Part shown: positions 45,393 to 54,374 of the stretch, one piece after another
How the letters are laid out: each line of letters starts with the position of its first letter
How positions within the stretch are numbered: the first letter of the stretch is position 1
Origin: Labilibacter sediminis
GTDB taxonomy: Bacteria > Bacteroidota > Bacteroidia > Bacteroidales > Marinilabiliaceae
NCBI RefSeq assembly: GCF_005877885.1
Contig: NZ_VCHY01000003.1
Location: 1 to 64,000, forward strand
Direction: 5' to 3'
DNA length: 64,000 nt
The notes under the pieces: model-generated
What the model saw: the letters and a program-made list of their open reading frames with translations, nothing else
Told to the model about the DNA's origin: nothing
Databases searched by the model: none
Program-made: the position numbers and the translations under genes

Positions 45393-47336
45393 ATGAACAA
45401 GAAAGTGTTTCTCATCTCGAACTTGATTATTTGTTTAGTCTATTCATTTAGCTCAAGCGCACAGGTCCATCGCTCCGAATTAATTGGTGCTTATTTGTAC
45501 AACTTTGCCAAATATACCACCTGGCCTAATGAGCATCAACTGAATAGTTATCATATAGCCTTAATAAGCGAAAACCCAGAAATCATCCACGAAGTTAAGA
45601 AAATGGCAGCGTCCAAAAAAATAAGGAATTTACCAATTAAACTGTCTATCCTCTCTTCTCCTTCTCTATCCCTACAAGCACAACTGATCTTTTTAACCCG
45701 CGAAAAATCAAATTATTTCCTGGAAACATTCGATGCCATTGAAGGAAGCCCAACACTTCTTGTTAGCGAAAATTTCCATGACAAAAGAGTTGTAATGATT
45801 AATCTTTATGACACACCTGATAAGAAACTCCTATTTGAAGTAAATAAAGCCAACATTATAAATCAGAACCTTTCCATAGATCCTGAAATATTACTCATTG
45901 GTGGTACTGAGATTGATGTGGCTGATTTATACCGACAGTCTCAGTTAAGTTTACGCAGTCTCCAAAAGCGTATGGATATAATGAATGATTCATTACAACT
46001 AATCCAGGCAAAAGCTGCTACCACTTCAGCAACTATAAAAAAGCAGCAGGTAAAAATCACAGAACAGGAAATGTTTTTGGAACAGTATAAAGAAGAAGTT
46101 CAAAGACAACAAGAGGAACTAAACTTACAATTAACAGAAATAGGAGATCATGAAATTTTATTGGAGCAACAATATGATTCGATTTTAAGCCAAGGAAATA
46201 TCATTATTCAACAAAAGGCTGAAGTGGAGCACCGAAATCAAATACTGAAAAAGCTGGAACAGGATATTGATGACAAAAACCAGGACCTCGAAAAAAAGAA
46301 TAAAGTCTTAGGTGATCAAACAATTACTATAGAGCGCCAAAAAGATATCCTCTTTCTCTCCATTGCCGTAATTTTCTTAATTGCAGCTTTGGCAATTACC
46401 TTATACCGGGAGTATCGGAATAATAAAAGAATCAACATCAAACTAAGGGAACAAAAAGATGAAATCGAAGACATCAACGAAGAACTAGTTACTACTAATG
46501 AAAGTCTATCCGACACACTCTCTAAACTTAAATCAACACAATCTCAATTAGTACATTCCGAAAAAATGGCGTCATTAGGGGTCTTGACCGCCGGCATAGC
46601 TCACGAAATAAACAACCCAATAAATTTTGTTTATACCGGAATAAACAGCATCCGAAAAGACTTTGAGGACCTTACGCTTATTTTGAATGAAATTCGCAAT
46701 TTACCAACTGAAAAAGATGACCTTGAACAGGTAATTCAAAAGATTCAAAATCTCAAAACTGAATATGACTTTAACGAAATAATAGAAATTATTCCGGAAA
46801 CCATAAGTGATATTCAAACGGGTGCCATACGTACTGCAGAAATAGTTAAAGGCCTGCGTGATTTTTCACGCATTGAGAAAGATGAAAAGCATATGGCAAA
46901 TATTCATGAAGGATTGGAATCTGCGTTATTGCTGTTGCGCAACAAATACAAACATCATATAACAATTGAGAGAAACTTTGGTCAATTACCCGAAATTGAA
47001 TGTTTACCGGGTAAACTCAACCAAGCATTTCTTAACATTCTAAGTAATGCTATTGACGCCATTGAAGAAGAAGGTAAGATTGAAATCACAACCTATTCTG
47101 ACGATGATCAATTGTATGTCAGTATAAAAGACAATGGAAAAGGAATCCCACAAAATATTCATAAAAAACTTTTCGATCCCTTTTTTACCACCAAAGAAGT
47201 GGGAAAAGGAGTTGGTTTAGGCTTGGCCATTACCTTTAGCATTATCAAGGAACATAACGGTACCATCGAAGTTAAAAGTGAAGAAAAACGCGGTAGTGAA
47301 TTCATTATTTCCTTACCTTTAAGACTAGACAGTTAA
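45393..47336 (+). CDS. YfiR-domain (DUF4154) sensor histidine kinase
   Basis: A 647-residue kinase with a signal-like N-terminus (LIICLVYSFSSSAQ). A YfiR-type domain follows at about 25-180 (ELIGAYLYNFAKYTTWPNE, IALISENPEIIHEVKKMAA, TLLVSENFHDKRVVMINLY). Next come a long coiled coil (about 185-310, rich in Gln/Glu), one TM helix at about 315-337 and the kinase core. The H-box is SLGVLTAGIAHEINNPINFV with His404, and the HATPase has NAIDAI, DNGKGIPQN and GKGVGLGLAITFSII. YfiR senses redox/envelope state and blocks the cyclase YfiN in Pseudomonas; here it is fused to a kinase. The stop overlaps the next gene's ATG by one base. Confidence 0.9.
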   Translation: MNKKVFLISNLIICLVYSFSSSAQVHRSELIGAYLYNFAKYTTWPNEHQLNSYHIALISENPEIIHEVKKMAASKKIRNLPIKLSILSSPSLSLQAQLIFLTREKSNYFLETFDAIEGSPTLLVSENFHDKRVVMINLYDTPDKKLLFEVNKANIINQNLSIDPEILLIGGTEIDVADLYRQSQLSLRSLQKRMDIMNDSLQLIQAKAATTSATIKKQQVKITEQEMFLEQYKEEVQRQQEELNLQLTEIGDHEILLEQQYDSILSQGNIIIQQKAEVEHRNQILKKLEQDIDDKNQDLEKKNKVLGDQTITIERQKDILFLSIAVIFLIAALAITLYREYRNNKRINIKLREQKDEIEDINEELVTTNESLSDTLSKLKSTQSQLVHSEKMASLGVLTAGIAHEINNPINFVYTGINSIRKDFEDLTLILNEIRNLPTEKDDLEQVIQKIQNLKTEYDFNEIIEIIPETISDIQTGAIRTAEIVKGLRDFSRIEKDEKHMANIHEGLESALLLLRNKYKHHITIERNFGQLPEIECLPGKLNQAFLNILSNAIDAIEEEGKIEITTYSDDDQLYVSIKDNGKGIPQNIHKKLFDPFFTTKEVGKGVGLGLAITFSIIKEHNGTIEVKSEEKRGSEFIISLPLRLDS

Positions 47337-47734
47337 TGCTATTTCAATTAATGGGAGATCCAAAACCAACGGTACTATACGTAGATGATGAAGAAATAAA
47401 CCTTCGGATATTCAAATCTACATTTCGACGGAAATATATTGTACTGACAGCAAACTCAGCCAAAAAAGGATTGCAGATATTAAAAGAAAGAAAAGTAAAT
47501 CTTGTCATAACCGATCAGCGCATGCCGGAAATGACCGGTGTTGAGTTTTTAAAGGAGATTCAGATACGTTTTCCTCATATCCCTCCGAGTCGACTTATGA
47601 TTTCGGGATATAGTGATACGGATGCAATAGATGAAGCTTTTAAAGTATGCCAGCTTTATAGATTTATTTCTAAACCATGGAATGCACAGGAATTAGACCT
47701 CATAATGATAGAAGCCATTAATCATGATGGATGA
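47336..47734 (+). CDS. Single-domain response regulator (RpfG-like receiver)
   Basis: A 132-residue receiver: VLYVDDEEINLRIF, phospho-acceptor Asp60 in LVITDQRMPEMTGVEFL, GYSDTDAIDEAFK and FISKPWNAQELDL with the conserved lysine. The pattern TDQRMPxMTG and KPWN is that of receivers in RpfG/HD-GYP-type regulators, but no output domain is present. The first ATG overlaps the kinase stop (TAATG); one at 47351 is an alternative. It is likely the direct phosphate acceptor of the YfiR kinase, passing signal on by protein contact or phosphorelay (inference). Confidence 0.85.
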   Translation: MLFQLMGDPKPTVLYVDDEEINLRIFKSTFRRKYIVLTANSAKKGLQILKERKVNLVITDQRMPEMTGVEFLKEIQIRFPHIPPSRLMISGYSDTDAIDEAFKVCQLYRFISKPWNAQELDLIMIEAINHDG

Positions 47735-49229
47735 TAAGAAACACAACATATTATATGTAGATGATGAGGAGAGTAATATTCGTATTTTTAAAAATACTTT
47801 CCGACGACATTATAACATCCATACGGCCTTAACCGGAAAAGAAGGATTGCAAATTCTTGATGAAAAACGGATTGATTTAATTATTACCGATCAGCGTATG
47901 CCGGGAATGAGTGGATTGGAATTTCTTAAAAAAGCTGTTCACAAATACCCTGAATTAAATCGTATTCTCATTACAGCCTACTCAGATTATGATGTGCTTC
48001 ATAGAGCTATTAACGAAGCCCAGATATTCCAATACATCGAAAAACCATGGGACCAAAAAGATGTAGAGACCATAATTGAGCATGCACTGGAAGTCCATCG
48101 CCTAAGGCAGGAAAAGGAACAATTAACAAGTGATTTAAAAGAAAGTGAAGAGAAATTTCGGGAAATGGCAGAAAATATCAACGATGTATTCTGGCTTAAA
48201 ACAGAAAATAAAATCCTTTATATTAGTCCTTCTTTTGAAAAGATTTGGGGGATAACCTCCGAAAAAATGTACAACAACCTTCATTTTTTTATCCATGGCA
48301 TTCAACCCGAAGACGAACAAAAAATGAAAGAGGTACTACACAGCAACGAATATTTAGAAAAGGGAATATTTGACAAAGAATATAGGATCCTTAATACAGA
48401 TCATGAAATTAGATGGATACGTGCACGTTCGTTTCCTATATATGATGAAAATAAAACAGTGGTACGTCAAGCTGGTATTGCATCAGACATAACCAGGCAA
48501 AAGGAAGCAGAAATGGGCTTAATAAAAGCTAAAGAAAAAGCAGAAGAAAACGATCAGTTAAAGTCTGCCTTTTTGGCTAATATGTCACACGAAATCAGGA
48601 CTCCCATGAATGGAATTATTGGATTTACTGAGTTGCTTAGCAATATTGATGTATCCAATGAGGAACAAAAATACTACATCTCGATCATCAATGAATGTTG
48701 CCACCAACTTTTAACTATAGTAGGTGATATCCTTGATTTCTCAAAAATAGAAACTGGTCAGGTAGAATTGCACAAAAAATACCATAATATAGAAAAGTTA
48801 TTAAATGAGTCGTATAACTTCTTTTCACAGCAAGCGTCCGACAAAAATATTCAGTTATCCTATCAAATTGATCTGGAAGATGAAAAACCTGAAATTTTTA
48901 CTGATAAAAGCTTGTTTACTCAAATACTCAACAACCTGCTTTGCAATGCTATTAAATTCACCGATGAAGGAAGCGTTAATTTTGGTTGTAAGAAACAAAA
49001 AGATAAGCTGATTTTTTACATATCTGACACCGGGATTGGAATTCCTCAGGATTTGACAAAAAAAATTTTTGAGCGTTTCCTTCGAGTACGCTCTAAAAAA
49101 GCCCAACAATATAGGGGTACAGGATTAGGTCTTTCTATCGTTAAAGGATATATTGATTTATTAGGAGGAAAAATTTGGCTGGAATCTATCCTGAACAAAG
49201 GAACGACCTTTTACTTCACTATTACATAA
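47724..49229 (+). CDS. Receiver-PAS-histidine kinase (reversed hybrid kinase)
   Basis: A 501-residue cytosolic protein: receiver at 1-130 (ILYVDDEESNIRIF, phospho-acceptor Asp56 in LIITDQRMPGMSG, IEKPWDQKDVE), then a PAS domain at about 143-265 (VFWLKTENKILYISPSFEKIWG), HisKA with His289 (FLANMSHEIRTPMNG) and HATPase (NAIKFTDEGS, DTGIGIPQD, GTGLGLSIVKGY). It has no membrane segment. It overlaps the receiver gene by 11 bp, so the three signalling genes are translationally coupled. A receiver at the front means it is itself controlled by phosphorylation; it could be the last relay stage. No DNA-binding output lies in the operon. Confidence 0.92.
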   Translation: MMDDKKHNILYVDDEESNIRIFKNTFRRHYNIHTALTGKEGLQILDEKRIDLIITDQRMPGMSGLEFLKKAVHKYPELNRILITAYSDYDVLHRAINEAQIFQYIEKPWDQKDVETIIEHALEVHRLRQEKEQLTSDLKESEEKFREMAENINDVFWLKTENKILYISPSFEKIWGITSEKMYNNLHFFIHGIQPEDEQKMKEVLHSNEYLEKGIFDKEYRILNTDHEIRWIRARSFPIYDENKTVVRQAGIASDITRQKEAEMGLIKAKEKAEENDQLKSAFLANMSHEIRTPMNGIIGFTELLSNIDVSNEEQKYYISIINECCHQLLTIVGDILDFSKIETGQVELHKKYHNIEKLLNESYNFFSQQASDKNIQLSYQIDLEDEKPEIFTDKSLFTQILNNLLCNAIKFTDEGSVNFGCKKQKDKLIFYISDTGIGIPQDLTKKIFERFLRVRSKKAQQYRGTGLGLSIVKGYIDLLGGKIWLESILNKGTTFYFTIT

Positions 49230-49278
49230 CTCATCTCTTGCCAGATACTTTCTTATTATGGATTAACATTCTATACTT

Positions 49279-49497
49279 TTGGAACATTACTCCATGGATT
49301 TGCTACAAAAAACTAGACAGGAAAAGGCTAAAGCATTTTGGTTTTTCTCTTATGCTTGTAATGGGATGAATGTAAAAAATATTGCCAATATAAAATACAA
49401 AGACTTTATAGATGTTGAAACTTTCTTTTATTATCGAAATAAGATAGAGTTTGCTGAAATTCTATTTACAAATAGAAAAGATGCGGAAATTTTATAA
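49279..49497 (+). pseudogene. Tyrosine recombinase (integrase) fragment
   Basis: The 72-codon frame contains QEKAKAFWFFSYACNGMNVK followed by NIANIKYKDF, which matches the start of the catalytic domain in Bacteroidota tyrosine recombinases (usual form KARDYWMFSYLCNGMNxKDIALLKYKNI). The rest of the catalytic domain (R-H-R-H-Y) and the N-terminal SAM-like domain are missing, so it is not functional. It ends directly before a duplicated tRNA-flank sequence, which supports a decayed integrated element. Confidence 0.65.
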
Positions 49498-49565
49498 ACA
49501 AAAAAAGCGCCCGATGTGAAAGCTGAAAGCTTCCGAACGCCTTGATTTTCAATGCAGAGAATATC
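49496..49565. repeat. att-like duplicate of the tRNA-Ala flank (copy A)
   Basis: Bases 49496-49565 repeat the 3' flank and last bases of the tRNA-Ala gene (copy B at 50732-50794). Shared stretches are AAACAAAAAAAGCGCCCGA, CCGAACGCCTTGAT and GAGAATATC, with a 7-base difference in the middle. The tail (GAGAATATC) includes the 3' end of the tRNA. This is what an old integration at a tRNA 3' end or a duplicated tRNA region leaves behind. Confidence 0.65.
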
Positions 49566-49602
49566 TTCATCGGGTAATCATTTATTCTCAATTAAAGAAA
49601 CA

Positions 49603-50502
49603 TCATAATTCATCATAATCAATAGATTCTTCATCTAAACCTCTTATTAACATAGCTACAGAAGCAGAGGCTAATACGAATTTAACATCTTCATCTAACT
49701 CATTATGAAACCAAATGTACAATCTATCGTGCCAATGATTTTGAATGGCAGCAACTGCCTTGCCATCTAAATAAAATTCAAAGCCTTTAGGATAACCTCT
49801 TATTAAGGAAAATTTTGTGCCTTTGATATAGCTTATTTCCTTTATTTCTATTTCTGTTATTCCATTAGACAAGGCTGCATGAAATCTGGTTGTTGTGTCA
49901 GTTTCAGAGTATTCTTCATGGATATAAGTTAAAGGTGATATGGCTAACAGATTCCAGGTGGTACTATCTTTTGGAAATAAAAAGTGGGCAGAAAAACTTT
50001 TAAAACCTTCAGTCAATCCAAAACCACTCCATTTAAAAAATGTTCTGTTGAACCAATTGTTTTTAGCTTCAACGCTAAGGTCTATTTCAATATTATGATG
50101 ATCCTTAGTTTCTTTTATACCAATGATGGTAACATTAATTATTGAATCAACAGCAAAGTTTGTAATGGAGTTTTCTGTAATGTTGGCTATCACTGAATCT
50201 TTTGCAGGATTAATTAATAGGAAAGAACTCTTTTTTCTTGATGATATTTCAATATTATCCGGGAAGAAATAATTATCACGTTTAGTTTTAGTAACAGTCC
50301 ATCCTCCTTTTCTGGATATAATTTTGTAGCCGCCAAACTCATACTTGGGAATAGCGCCAATACCTTTAGGTTTAATCTTGATAGGTGTACTATTTGCTTT
50401 AAGCTCAGGATTAACATTTAATTTGTTTTGTCCAGATGTAAAAGAACTACTAAAACTTAATAAGATACACAGTATAAACCGGATCGTTTTATAAGGTTTC
50501 AT
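49603..50502 (-). CDS. Hypothetical secreted protein between the tRNA-flank repeats
   Basis: Start 50502 (MKPYKTIRFILCILLSFSSSFTSG, a signal peptide) gives 299 residues; the frame opens earlier at 50532. The mature part has many strands (GGWTVTKTKRDNYFFPDN, SSFLLINPAKDSV, TKFSLIRGYPKGFEFYLDGK) and ends with a hydrophobic helix-like segment DEDVKFVLASASVAMLIRGL, then DEESIDYDEL. The end slightly recalls a LURP/tubby-like fold, but this is weak. I do not recognise the family. It lies between the duplicated tRNA flanks, so it may be cargo of an old element. Confidence 0.6.
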   Translation of the reverse strand: MKPYKTIRFILCILLSFSSSFTSGQNKLNVNPELKANSTPIKIKPKGIGAIPKYEFGGYKIISRKGGWTVTKTKRDNYFFPDNIEISSRKKSSFLLINPAKDSVIANITENSITNFAVDSIINVTIIGIKETKDHHNIEIDLSVEAKNNWFNRTFFKWSGFGLTEGFKSFSAHFLFPKDSTTWNLLAISPLTYIHEEYSETDTTTRFHAALSNGITEIEIKEISYIKGTKFSLIRGYPKGFEFYLDGKAVAAIQNHWHDRLYIWFHNELDEDVKFVLASASVAMLIRGLDEESIDYDEL

Positions 50503-50731
50503 ATTGAATATTTTAGATGGATGCTCAGTCACTATAATTAATTCATAGTGATGTTACAAATATTCTATTTAAGTTAAAGTAAGTTTATCTGAAAGTCAAT
50601 GCATTAACTAGCTTCAAAACTACTGAAGCCAGATTAAATTTTATATTTGAAAATGTATTATTAGACAAGCTAATTTATTTTACAAACGGCAATACAGACA
50701 AATTAGCCTATAAGTATAAATCTAGGTGTAA

Positions 50732-50794
50732 AAACAAAAAAAGCGCCCGAGGTGGAAGCCCCCGAACGCCTTGATCTTCAATGTGGAGAATATC
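50732..50794. repeat. att-like duplicate of the tRNA-Ala flank (copy B)
   Basis: This is the copy attached to the intact tRNA-Ala gene. It covers the GC-rich sequence followed (on the - strand) by seven T, possibly the tRNA terminator, and the last 11 bases of the tRNA. It pairs with 49496-49565. Confidence 0.65.
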
Positions 50795-50857
50795 GGAATC
50801 GAACCGATGACCTTTTGACTGCCAGTCAAACGCTCTAGCCAACTGAGCTAATCCCCC
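50784..50857 (-). tRNA. tRNA-Ala (GGC)
   Basis: The - strand folds as a full cloverleaf. The acceptor is GGGGGAT against ATTCTCC with the G3-U70 pair that marks alanine tRNAs, the D-arm is AGCTCAGTTGGCTAGAGC, the anticodon arm is TTTGA-CTGGCAG-TCAAA with anticodon GGC (50821-50823), and the T-arm is ATCGGTTCGATTCCGAT. The discriminator is A (50784) and no CCA is encoded, as is usual for this phylum. Confidence 0.97.
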
Positions 50858-51140
50858 ATTATTTTTGAGCGATGCAAATATAGTGATTTTTTATATTCTG
50901 CAAAATCTACATGTTAAAAAGCATGTATTTAGCTTAAGCTATTGACAGCTTGTGTATAGGGCCATATATTAACATGAAAATTGTCATAAGAGCAGAAAAA
51001 AAAGAATAATTAAACGTGTTTTTTATAATAAAGTCCTATTTTTATGCACTCAAAAATTCAATTGTAATACTAAGAAGTAAAAATAGTTGATAGCCTTCTT
51101 TTAAAATGGTTATCTTTAGGCACCAAAATTTAATTTTATT

Positions 51141-51821
51141 ATGGAAGTAAAAAAGTCGCCAAAAGCAGATCTTGAAAGCAAAAAAACGGTTTTCATGCAG
51201 ATCGGTTTAGTAGTGGTTTTGGCTTTAGTATTAATTGCATTCGAATGGTCAACAAGTGATGTAGACGCTGACAAGTTCGATATGTTAGATGATGTTGAAG
51301 CTGAAGAGGAGATCGTTCCTATTACCAGACAGGAAGAAGTTAAACCACCGCCACCACCACCACCGCCAAAGGTTACTGATGTATTAAACATTGTGGATGA
51401 TGACGTTGAGCTTGACGAAGAGCTTGATATTGAAGACACTGAAATTGATGAAGATACTGAAGTTGAATTTGATATTTCTCTTGAAGAAGAGGAGTCGGAT
51501 GATGCACCGGTTTTCTTTATTGTAGAAGAAATGCCTGTATTCCCGGGAGGAGACACTGAATTGAGAAAATATATTGCTCAGTCGGTAAAATATCCGGTAA
51601 TTGCACAAGAAAACGGTATACAAGGTCGTGTATATGTGCAGTTTGTTGTAGGTACAGACGGAGCTGTTACTCAGGTAAAAGTAGCACGTGGGGTTGATCC
51701 AAACCTTGACAAAGAAGCTATCCGAGTAGTTCAGTCGATGCCTAAATGGAAACCAGGTAAGCAACGTGGTAAAGCCGTAAAAGTATCATATACTGTACCA
51801 ATTAACTTTGTACTTCAGTAG
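51141..51821 (+). CDS. tonB: TonB-family energy transducer
   Basis: A 226-residue TonB: short cytoplasmic start, one membrane helix (IGLVVVLALVLIAFEW, about 30-45), a stretch with poly-proline (KPPPPPPPPKVTD), a very acidic linker (about 75-120, repeated ELDEE/DTEIDEDTE) and the C-terminal TonB domain (PVFPGGDTELRKYIAQSVKY, GRVYVQFVVGTDGAVTQVKV, SYTVPINFVLQ). It energises outer-membrane receptors, which could include the SusC of the PUL and the receptor at 43286. The gene stands alone with its own terminator. Confidence 0.95.
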   Translation: MEVKKSPKADLESKKTVFMQIGLVVVLALVLIAFEWSTSDVDADKFDMLDDVEAEEEIVPITRQEEVKPPPPPPPPKVTDVLNIVDDDVELDEELDIEDTEIDEDTEVEFDISLEEEESDDAPVFFIVEEMPVFPGGDTELRKYIAQSVKYPVIAQENGIQGRVYVQFVVGTDGAVTQVKVARGVDPNLDKEAIRVVQSMPKWKPGKQRGKAVKVSYTVPINFVLQ

Positions 51822-51842
51822 TATACTTTTATTACAATATTG

Positions 51843-51873
51843 AAGAGGCATCCTTACAGATGCCTCTTTTTTT
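51843..51873 (+). terminator. Terminator of tonB
   Basis: GAGGCATC (51845-51852) and GATGCCTC (51859-51866) pair perfectly around a 6-base loop, with T at 51867-51873. Confidence 0.9.
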
Positions 51874-51916
51874 GTGCATATACCATAACAAATCATTCTA
51901 TTACAGCTAAAAAGAG

Positions 51917-51924
51917 TATCTTTG
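51917..51924 (+). promoter_or_regulatory. TATCTTTG promoter -7 element of hflX
   Basis: TATCTTTG matches the Bacteroidota TAnnTTTG -7 consensus and ends 21 bp before the hflX ATG, giving a short leader. The tonB terminator lies just upstream, so the gene needs its own promoter. Confidence 0.6.
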
Positions 51925-51945
51925 TTGCCTTAATTTAATACGTGA

Positions 51946-53163
51946 ATGCGAGAACAGATATCTACACATAAAGAGTTAGAAAAAGTAATATTAGTAGGAC
52001 TAAGAACACCAGGTATAACTGAATCATTATTAGATGAATATTTAGATGAATTGGCATTCCTGGCAGAAACAGCAGGAGCTATTCCTGTAAAAAGATATAC
52101 CCAGAGTTTACCTCTTCCTGACAACAAAACCTTTGTAGGAAGTGGAAAGCTTGAAGAAATTTTAGAAGGTGTAAAGGTATACGAAGTACAGTCTGTTATT
52201 TTTGATGATGAGCTTAGCCCATCGCAATTAAGAAACCTGGAGCGAATTTTAAAAGTACGTATTCTGGATAGAACCAATTTAATTCTGGATATTTTCGCCC
52301 ATAATGCAAAAACAGCTAGTGCCAAAACACAGGTAGAGCTGGCCCAATACCAGTATTTATTACCTCGCCTTACACGTATGTGGACACACCTTGAACGTCA
52401 GCGTGGAGGTATCGGAATGAGAGGACCGGGGGAAAAAGAAATTGAAACTGACCGAAGAATTATTCGCGATAAGATTTCGAAATTAAAAAACGATCTGGTT
52501 AAAATAGACAAGCAAAAAGCCACGCAAAGAAAAAACAGGGGTAAAATGGTTCGTGTAGCCTTAGTTGGTTATACCAATGTGGGTAAATCAACACTCATGA
52601 ATACCTTAAGTAAATCGAGTGTATTTGCCGAAAATAAATTATTCGCAACCTTAGATACAACGGTCAGAAAGGTAGTAGTGGGTAACCTGCCCTTTTTATT
52701 GGCTGATACTGTAGGTTTTATTCGTAAGCTCCCTCACCATTTAGTTGATTCATTTAAATCTACGCTTGATGAGGTAAGAGAAGCTGATATTTTGGTTCAC
52801 GTTGTTGATATTTCGCATGCCGGCTTTGAACAACAAATTCAAATTGTAAATCAAACCTTGCAAGAACTAGATAAAACTGAGAAAAAAATGATCATGGTAT
52901 TCAATAAAATTGATGCCTTTACCTATGTTCCTAAAGATGAAGATGATTTAACTCCAAAAGAACAGGAAAACTATTCTTTGGAGGATCTAAGAAAAAGCTG
53001 GATGGCGAAAGACCTGGATACAGTATTTATATCAGCTAAAAACAAGGACAATCTTGAGGATTTTAAAGAATTAATATACAACGAAGTGCGTAAAATTCAC
53101 ACCGCACGCTTCCCGTATAACGATTTCTTATACCCAAATATTAATTTTGAAGAAGAAAGCTAG
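51946..53163 (+). CDS. hflX: HflX ribosome-associated GTPase
   Basis: A 405-residue GTPase that in other bacteria splits stalled or hibernating ribosomes. The N-terminal HflX domain (about 10-190) has ELSPSQLRNLERIL, VLDRTNLILDIFA-like sequence (ILDRTNLILDIF), TRMWTHLERQRGGIGMRGPGE and a coiled-coil linker. The G domain has GYTNVGKSTLMNTL (G1), DTVGFIRKLPHHLV (G3) and FNKIDAF (G4). It is followed by a hairpin shared with the convergent asd gene. Confidence 0.96.
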   Translation: MREQISTHKELEKVILVGLRTPGITESLLDEYLDELAFLAETAGAIPVKRYTQSLPLPDNKTFVGSGKLEEILEGVKVYEVQSVIFDDELSPSQLRNLERILKVRILDRTNLILDIFAHNAKTASAKTQVELAQYQYLLPRLTRMWTHLERQRGGIGMRGPGEKEIETDRRIIRDKISKLKNDLVKIDKQKATQRKNRGKMVRVALVGYTNVGKSTLMNTLSKSSVFAENKLFATLDTTVRKVVVGNLPFLLADTVGFIRKLPHHLVDSFKSTLDEVREADILVHVVDISHAGFEQQIQIVNQTLQELDKTEKKMIMVFNKIDAFTYVPKDEDDLTPKEQENYSLEDLRKSWMAKDLDTVFISAKNKDNLEDFKELIYNEVRKIHTARFPYNDFLYPNINFEEES

Positions 53164-53191
53164 AGGAAAAATAAATATACTACAAACAAAA

Positions 53192-53220
53192 AAAAAAGCT
53201 ACCCTTAGGTAGCTTTTTTT
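53192..53220. terminator. Bidirectional terminator between hflX and asd
   Basis: AAAAAAGCTACC and GGTAGCTTTTTT pair around a CTTA loop, with A and T tracts on both sides, so it can end transcripts from either direction. Confidence 0.9.
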
Positions 53221-53239
53221 ATATCATGTAATTCAATCT

Positions 53240-54250
53240 TTACTTTACCAAACCTTCAGCAATCATATATTCTGCAATTTGAACTGCATTTAAGGCTGCT
53301 CCTTTTTTAATTTGATCGCTTACACACCAAAATGCAATTCCATTTGGATTTGAGATATCCTTACGAATTCGACCTACAAATACATCATCCTCGCCTGCTA
53401 AGTTAAAAGGCATTGGATATTGATTCTCTTCAGGCTTATCAATAACAGTGATTCCGTTTGTTTTATCGCACTCTGCTCTGAATTCTTCAGGAGAGACAGG
53501 CACTTCTGTTTCGGCCCAAATAGCCTCTGAATGTGCACGTAAAACAGGAACACGAACCGTTGTAGCACTTACCTCAATATCTGAATGCATAATTTTCTTA
53601 GTCTCATTATACATCTTCATCTCCTCTTTTGTGTATCCATTATCTGTAAATACATCGATATGAGGAATCACATTCATCAATAATTGATGTGCAAAAGCTT
53701 CTACTTTAAGCTCATCGTCATTAGCAAATGCTTTAATTTGAGCAAGCAATTCTTCCATTCCTGATGCTCCGGCTCCACTTGCCGATTGATATGACGAGAT
53801 ATGTACTCTTTTGATATGTGAAATATTTTCAAGCGCCTTTAATGCTACCACCATCTGAATGGTAGTACAGTTAGGGTTAGCAATAATTTTACGAGGTGCA
53901 TTTTTACAATCTTCAGCATTTACTTCAGGTACTACCAAAGGCACATCCTCATCCATTCTGAATGCACTCGAATTATCAATCATAATAGCACCATGCTTAG
54001 TGATCGTGTCAGCAAATTCTTTTGAGATTCCACCACCTGCAGAAGTTAAAGCAATATCAATATCTTTAAAGTCATCATTATGCTTAAGTTCCTTCACTAC
54101 TAAGTCATCACCTTTAAACTTATATACCTTACCTGCACTACGTGCTGAACCAAACAAAACAAGTTCATCTAATGGGAAATTTCTCTCTTCCAGCACTTGT
54201 AAAAACTCTTGTCCTACTGCGCCACTCGCACCAACGACTGCTACTTTCAT
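53240..54250 (-). CDS. asd: Aspartate-semialdehyde dehydrogenase
   Basis: A 336-residue enzyme of the aspartate pathway (threonine, methionine, lysine/diaminopimelate). The NADP motif is [18 protein letters not shown], followed by [10 protein letters not shown], the catalytic cysteine in [11 protein letters not shown] (Cys128), [16 protein letters not shown] and [13 protein letters not shown] with the catalytic histidine. Length and order of motifs are normal. It is convergent with hflX and divergent from the lamin-tail gene. Confidence 0.97.
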   Translation of the reverse strand: MKVAVVGASGAVGQEFLQVLEERNFPLDELVLFGSARSAGKVYKFKGDDLVVKELKHNDDFKDIDIALTSAGGGISKEFADTITKHGAIMIDNSSAFRMDEDVPLVVPEVNAEDCKNAPRKIIANPNCTTIQMVVALKALENISHIKRVHISSYQSASGAGASGMEELLAQIKAFANDDELKVEAFAHQLLMNVIPHIDVFTDNGYTKEEMKMYNETKKIMHSDIEVSATTVRVPVLRAHSEAIWAETEVPVSPEEFRAECDKTNGITVIDKPEENQYPMPFNLAGEDDVFVGRIRKDISNPNGIAFWCVSDQIKKGAALNAVQIAEYMIAEGLVK

Positions 54251-54326
54251 TGAAAAAAAATTAATAATTTATACTATAATTTATGTACTGATAGGCAATT
54301 TAATTAAATTGCTCTAGCTGGTGATG

Positions 54327-54340
54327 ATGATAATTATCAT
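54327..54340. promoter_or_regulatory. 14-bp perfect palindrome ATGATAATTATCAT
   Basis: This palindrome lies in the 124-bp region between divergent asd (-) and the lamin-tail gene (+). GATAATTATC recalls half of a Fur box (GATAATGATAATCATTATC), but one palindrome is weak evidence. Confidence 0.35.
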
Positions 54341-54374
54341 GCAAAAATATAGAATTTACACCTAACCAAACACT

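Noticed and set aside
51116-51556. 146-codon - strand ORF rich in serine and glycine, opposite tonB
   Set aside because: It is the antisense of the acidic and poly-proline part of TonB, whose codons give such strings. The TonB domain on the + strand is certain.
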